Part shown: positions 61,423-64,000 of the stretch, in pieces | Numbering within the stretch: position 1 is the first letter of the stretch | Layout of the letters: every line of letters starts with the position of its first letter | Source: Plasmodium malariae | Taxonomy: Eukaryota > Apicomplexa > Aconoidasida > Haemosporida > Plasmodiidae | Assembly: GCF_900090045.1 (NCBI RefSeq) | Contig: NW_021638299.1 | Coordinates: 62,001 to 126,000 of the forward strand | DNA: 64,000 bases | Direction: 5' to 3' | Made by a program: the position numbers and the translations under genes | Notes under the pieces: model-generated | The model's input: only the letters and a program-made list of their open reading frames with translations | The model's database searches: none | Told to the model about the DNA's origin: nothing

Positions 61423-64000
61423 TATCTTTTTTTTTTTTTAAAGTTGCTATTTAATAAATATAATAAAAAATATATGTCTACAAATGTTTTTGATTAATAT
61501 TTAATAGTATTGCATTTTATTTATAATTTAAGAGCTAGAACATTTTATCAAAATATACGATAGTTTATATATTCTTTAATTAAAAATAATTATATTATAT
61601 AAGCACTAGTAATAATCATAGAAATTACATTAAATATAAATGTTTCACGTAAACGTTTTACACATCAATATAAACACTACTCATACATTTTATAACTGAC
61701 ACGATTTTAGTTGAACATAATTTAATATTAAAAAAATATAATTACATCATATAATGGGTTTATTATTTGAAAACACTATATGTCAAAAATTTATATACAT
61801 ATTTTTTATTTACATAATTGTTAATAAAATTTTCATATTATTTTATAGTATAGAAATTTGATAAAATTTATATAAAAAAAGAGTAGCTTAAAATTTTACA
61901 TAAAAATTTACTGAAAAAAAAAGATAAAGAAAAAAGTTTAATTCTTATAAGTACAGAGTACTAACATTGTGGTTTTTTTAAAATTTTATAATCACAAATT
62001 AAAATATAAATCTTTTTAAAAATATATAGATCAACAATAAGAAAAAGATTGTATTTAACATATAAACGTGCTAGAAAGTTCTAAGAGTGAACATTGAAAA
62101 AATATGAATTTAATAATATACTTAAAATTATAAGCGCAAAATAATAATTTATAGATCATATTACATTTATTATTATATTTATAGATTAACAGTTATTATT
62201 AATTTCAGTTTTATTTTTATTAAAAAATTTTAAATAAGGGTATCACCTTATAAATTGTATACACTTAAGTATACAGTAATTCATAAAATTCTATTAATTA
62301 ATATTATATGCATAATAAAAATATATTAAAACTAAAAATTAGAACAAATTCATATATTATTATTTATTGAAACTAAAAATTAGAACAAATTCATATATTA
62401 TTATTTTATAAATATCCTTACTTTGTTCTGAGAAAAGAAAAAAAGAAGCAACAAAATATAAATAGTAATAATGAAAAAAAAAAAAAAAAAAAAAAAAGCA
62501 AGGTAGCAATTAATTTTATTCTGCAAATAGAATTAAGCCATATTTAGAAATTATAATTTAAAAAAAAAAAAGAAAAGCAAAAGTTCAAATAAAATTACTA
62601 AGTTTAAAACTATTATATTAAAATATTACTAGGGTATACTTTAAAAATCATTGAATATTAAAGAATATCCTAACAATATGTTTTATACATATGTATTTTA
62701 TGTATTACAGTTATATTTTTTAATATATTATTTTGTTTTATTATATAGATTAATTATATAATTCAATGAATGAGTATGGAATATGAGAAGTATTTTATTA
62801 TAATATTATATATATATATAACTTAAAAACATGCGAATGAAATTTTTATTTTATTTAACAAGCTTCAACAATATATGGTGAATTATAAATTGCATTTGAA
62901 AAAAATTACATATATATATTATTTCATCTATATGAAAAAAATAAAATGGGCACAGATAGAACTGTATATATTTCTAAAAAAACAGAATATATAACAAAAA
63001 TATTGTCTACGAATATCTATTTTGATATGAAAATAAAATACCCATCGGCACATATTTAAAAAAAAGAATTGGCTATTTAGAACATTTCTTATGCCAACCT
63101 TTCTTTGTATACAATATTATTTAAATAAAATTTATTTTATTTTATCTTTTTGTTTAAATACTTGTTCATAAACATATATATGGGGTTTTGCATTAAAAAT
63201 GTTTAAGTTCTTCTGTTTCATATTGTTCAGTAGTACGTTAAGTACAAGATTTTTATGATATAAATATATATGTATATATAATCGTTGCTGTTATGTGACT
63301 ATAATTAAATAAACTTTTTATATATATATTTTTTTAAATATTTTCTAAAGGCGGTTTTACCATTTTCTATAAGTTGAAGTTTGGGAAATATTTGAGTTTA
63401 TATTTTTGGTTTTCAGAAGAAACAGGTCATTTAAAACATACGTTTATTAATCTTTCTTAATAGAAGAATGTGCAAGCAACTAAGGGAAAGCTTCGGTCTT
63501 GTAAATTCTTTTAACTATATATGTTTTAAATTTAAAGGTATTTTCATAGGCTTATCAATTTAATCATTGAAATTATATACATACACACATATATATATTT
63601 TTTTTTTCAATTTTTTTATTAGAGATATATTATAATTTATTATAATATTTAATAAATAATTTATATAAACATATATTAAATATATTATTTTGGAAGAACT
63701 ATGCGTTTTTAAAAAAATTTCTGTTTATAAGCATCAATTAATTTCGTATAAATAGATTTTCCAACTATATTAATATATATGTGAATATCTCGACCAAATT
63801 ATTCCATTTATCTAAGTTATTCTTTTTAAATTTTATAAGAACATATTGTATTGTTTTATTATGTGAACTAATATTTAATGTAAATGTCAAATAATGAATT
63901 TATTTTTAGTACATATATTTGGAAATATAATAAAAAAGAGAAATATATAATATTAGTGCAACTTCGATGTGGAACATCGGATATATATATATATATATAT
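61423..64000. other. Upstream spacer of tandem unit 4, runs to window end
   Basis: Non-coding and homologous to the other spacers. It has poly-A (about 62475-62498), a local duplication TTAGAACAAATTCATATATTATTATTT at about 62339-62406, and blocks 63150-63560 and 63610-63950 shared with unit 3. It ends in a TA array. A fifth gene, if present, would lie beyond the window. Confidence 0.6.

Larger units (their letters stand above)
48250..64000. repeat. Tandem array of four duplicated gene units (fourth runs off the window)
   Basis: A 3' flank motif (GGTA[C/T]GAT..TTATTTT) recurs near 48270, 51990, 55635 and 60221, giving spacings of about 3.7, 3.65 and 4.6 kb. Each unit holds one minus-strand two-exon gene at the same place, followed upstream by related non-coding sequence: an ATGAAAAACTT/TAATAATAG block (51395-51640, 55030-55290, 59400-59860) and, in some units, extra blocks (58520-58950, 63150-63560; 54590-54910, 59020-59380, 63610-63950). 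Length differences come from blocks missing in unit 1 and unit 2. Homology was judged by eye and is moderate, so the duplications are not recent. Confidence 0.75.

Noticed and set aside
63960..64000. Telomere or subtelomeric repeat at the window end
   Set aside because: No GGGTTYA-type repeat is seen; the end is a TA array within the tandem unit spacer.
1..64000. tRNA, rRNA or other structured RNA genes
   Set aside because: I saw no cloverleaf-like GC-richer segment with A and B boxes and no rRNA-like sequence. GC-rich islands that RNA genes would form are absent.

Overview
This is AT-rich nuclear DNA from a malaria parasite (genus Plasmodium). It has very high A+T, long poly-A/poly-T and TA runs, two-exon genes that begin with a short signal exon followed by a PEXEL-like export motif, PHIST domains and an ETRAMP. 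The gene content fits a primate-infecting species outside the P. falciparum lineage, such as P. malariae or P. ovale; the species is inference, not something the sequence proves.

Layout. (1) 1-5119: conserved chromosome core. It holds the 3' end of an unidentified plus-strand gene (2-166), converging on an intact minus-strand DNA polymerase delta catalytic subunit (1829-5119). (2) 10029-10499: an early transcribed membrane protein. Its position beside DNA polymerase delta matches, from memory of the P. falciparum chromosome 10 map, ETRAMP10.3, the positional counterpart of rodent UIS4. (3) 15321-41241: a plus-strand PHIST cluster. Three genes look intact (25754-26999, 31419-32749, 35003-36239), one is interrupted by a single nonsense codon (20148-21448), two are more decayed (15321-16098, 39875-41241) and one is a short relic (about 36331-36530). 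(4) 43675-64000: a minus-strand cluster of exported proteins with paired C-terminal hydrophobic segments. It comprises one large member (43675-46017) and four tandem small members in repeat units of roughly 3.6-4.6 kb. Small copies 1 and 4 are intact, copies 2 and 3 are broken. The plus and minus clusters converge on the gene-free stretch 41242-43674.

How the parts fit. The housekeeping polymerase marks the edge of syntenic sequence. Beyond it lie multigene families expected to act at or beyond the parasitophorous vacuole membrane: ETRAMP in that membrane, PHIST and the tandem family exported into the host red cell. Most export genes show the same design: exon 1 encodes an N-terminal hydrophobic segment ending at the splice site, the intron is phase 0, and exon 2 carries RxLxE/D or a weakened form near its start. 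I reconstructed these exons by eye from GT/AG sites and reading frame. No RNA gene, CRISPR, transposon, telomere repeat or centromere could be supported. Most of the window is non-coding low-complexity DNA.
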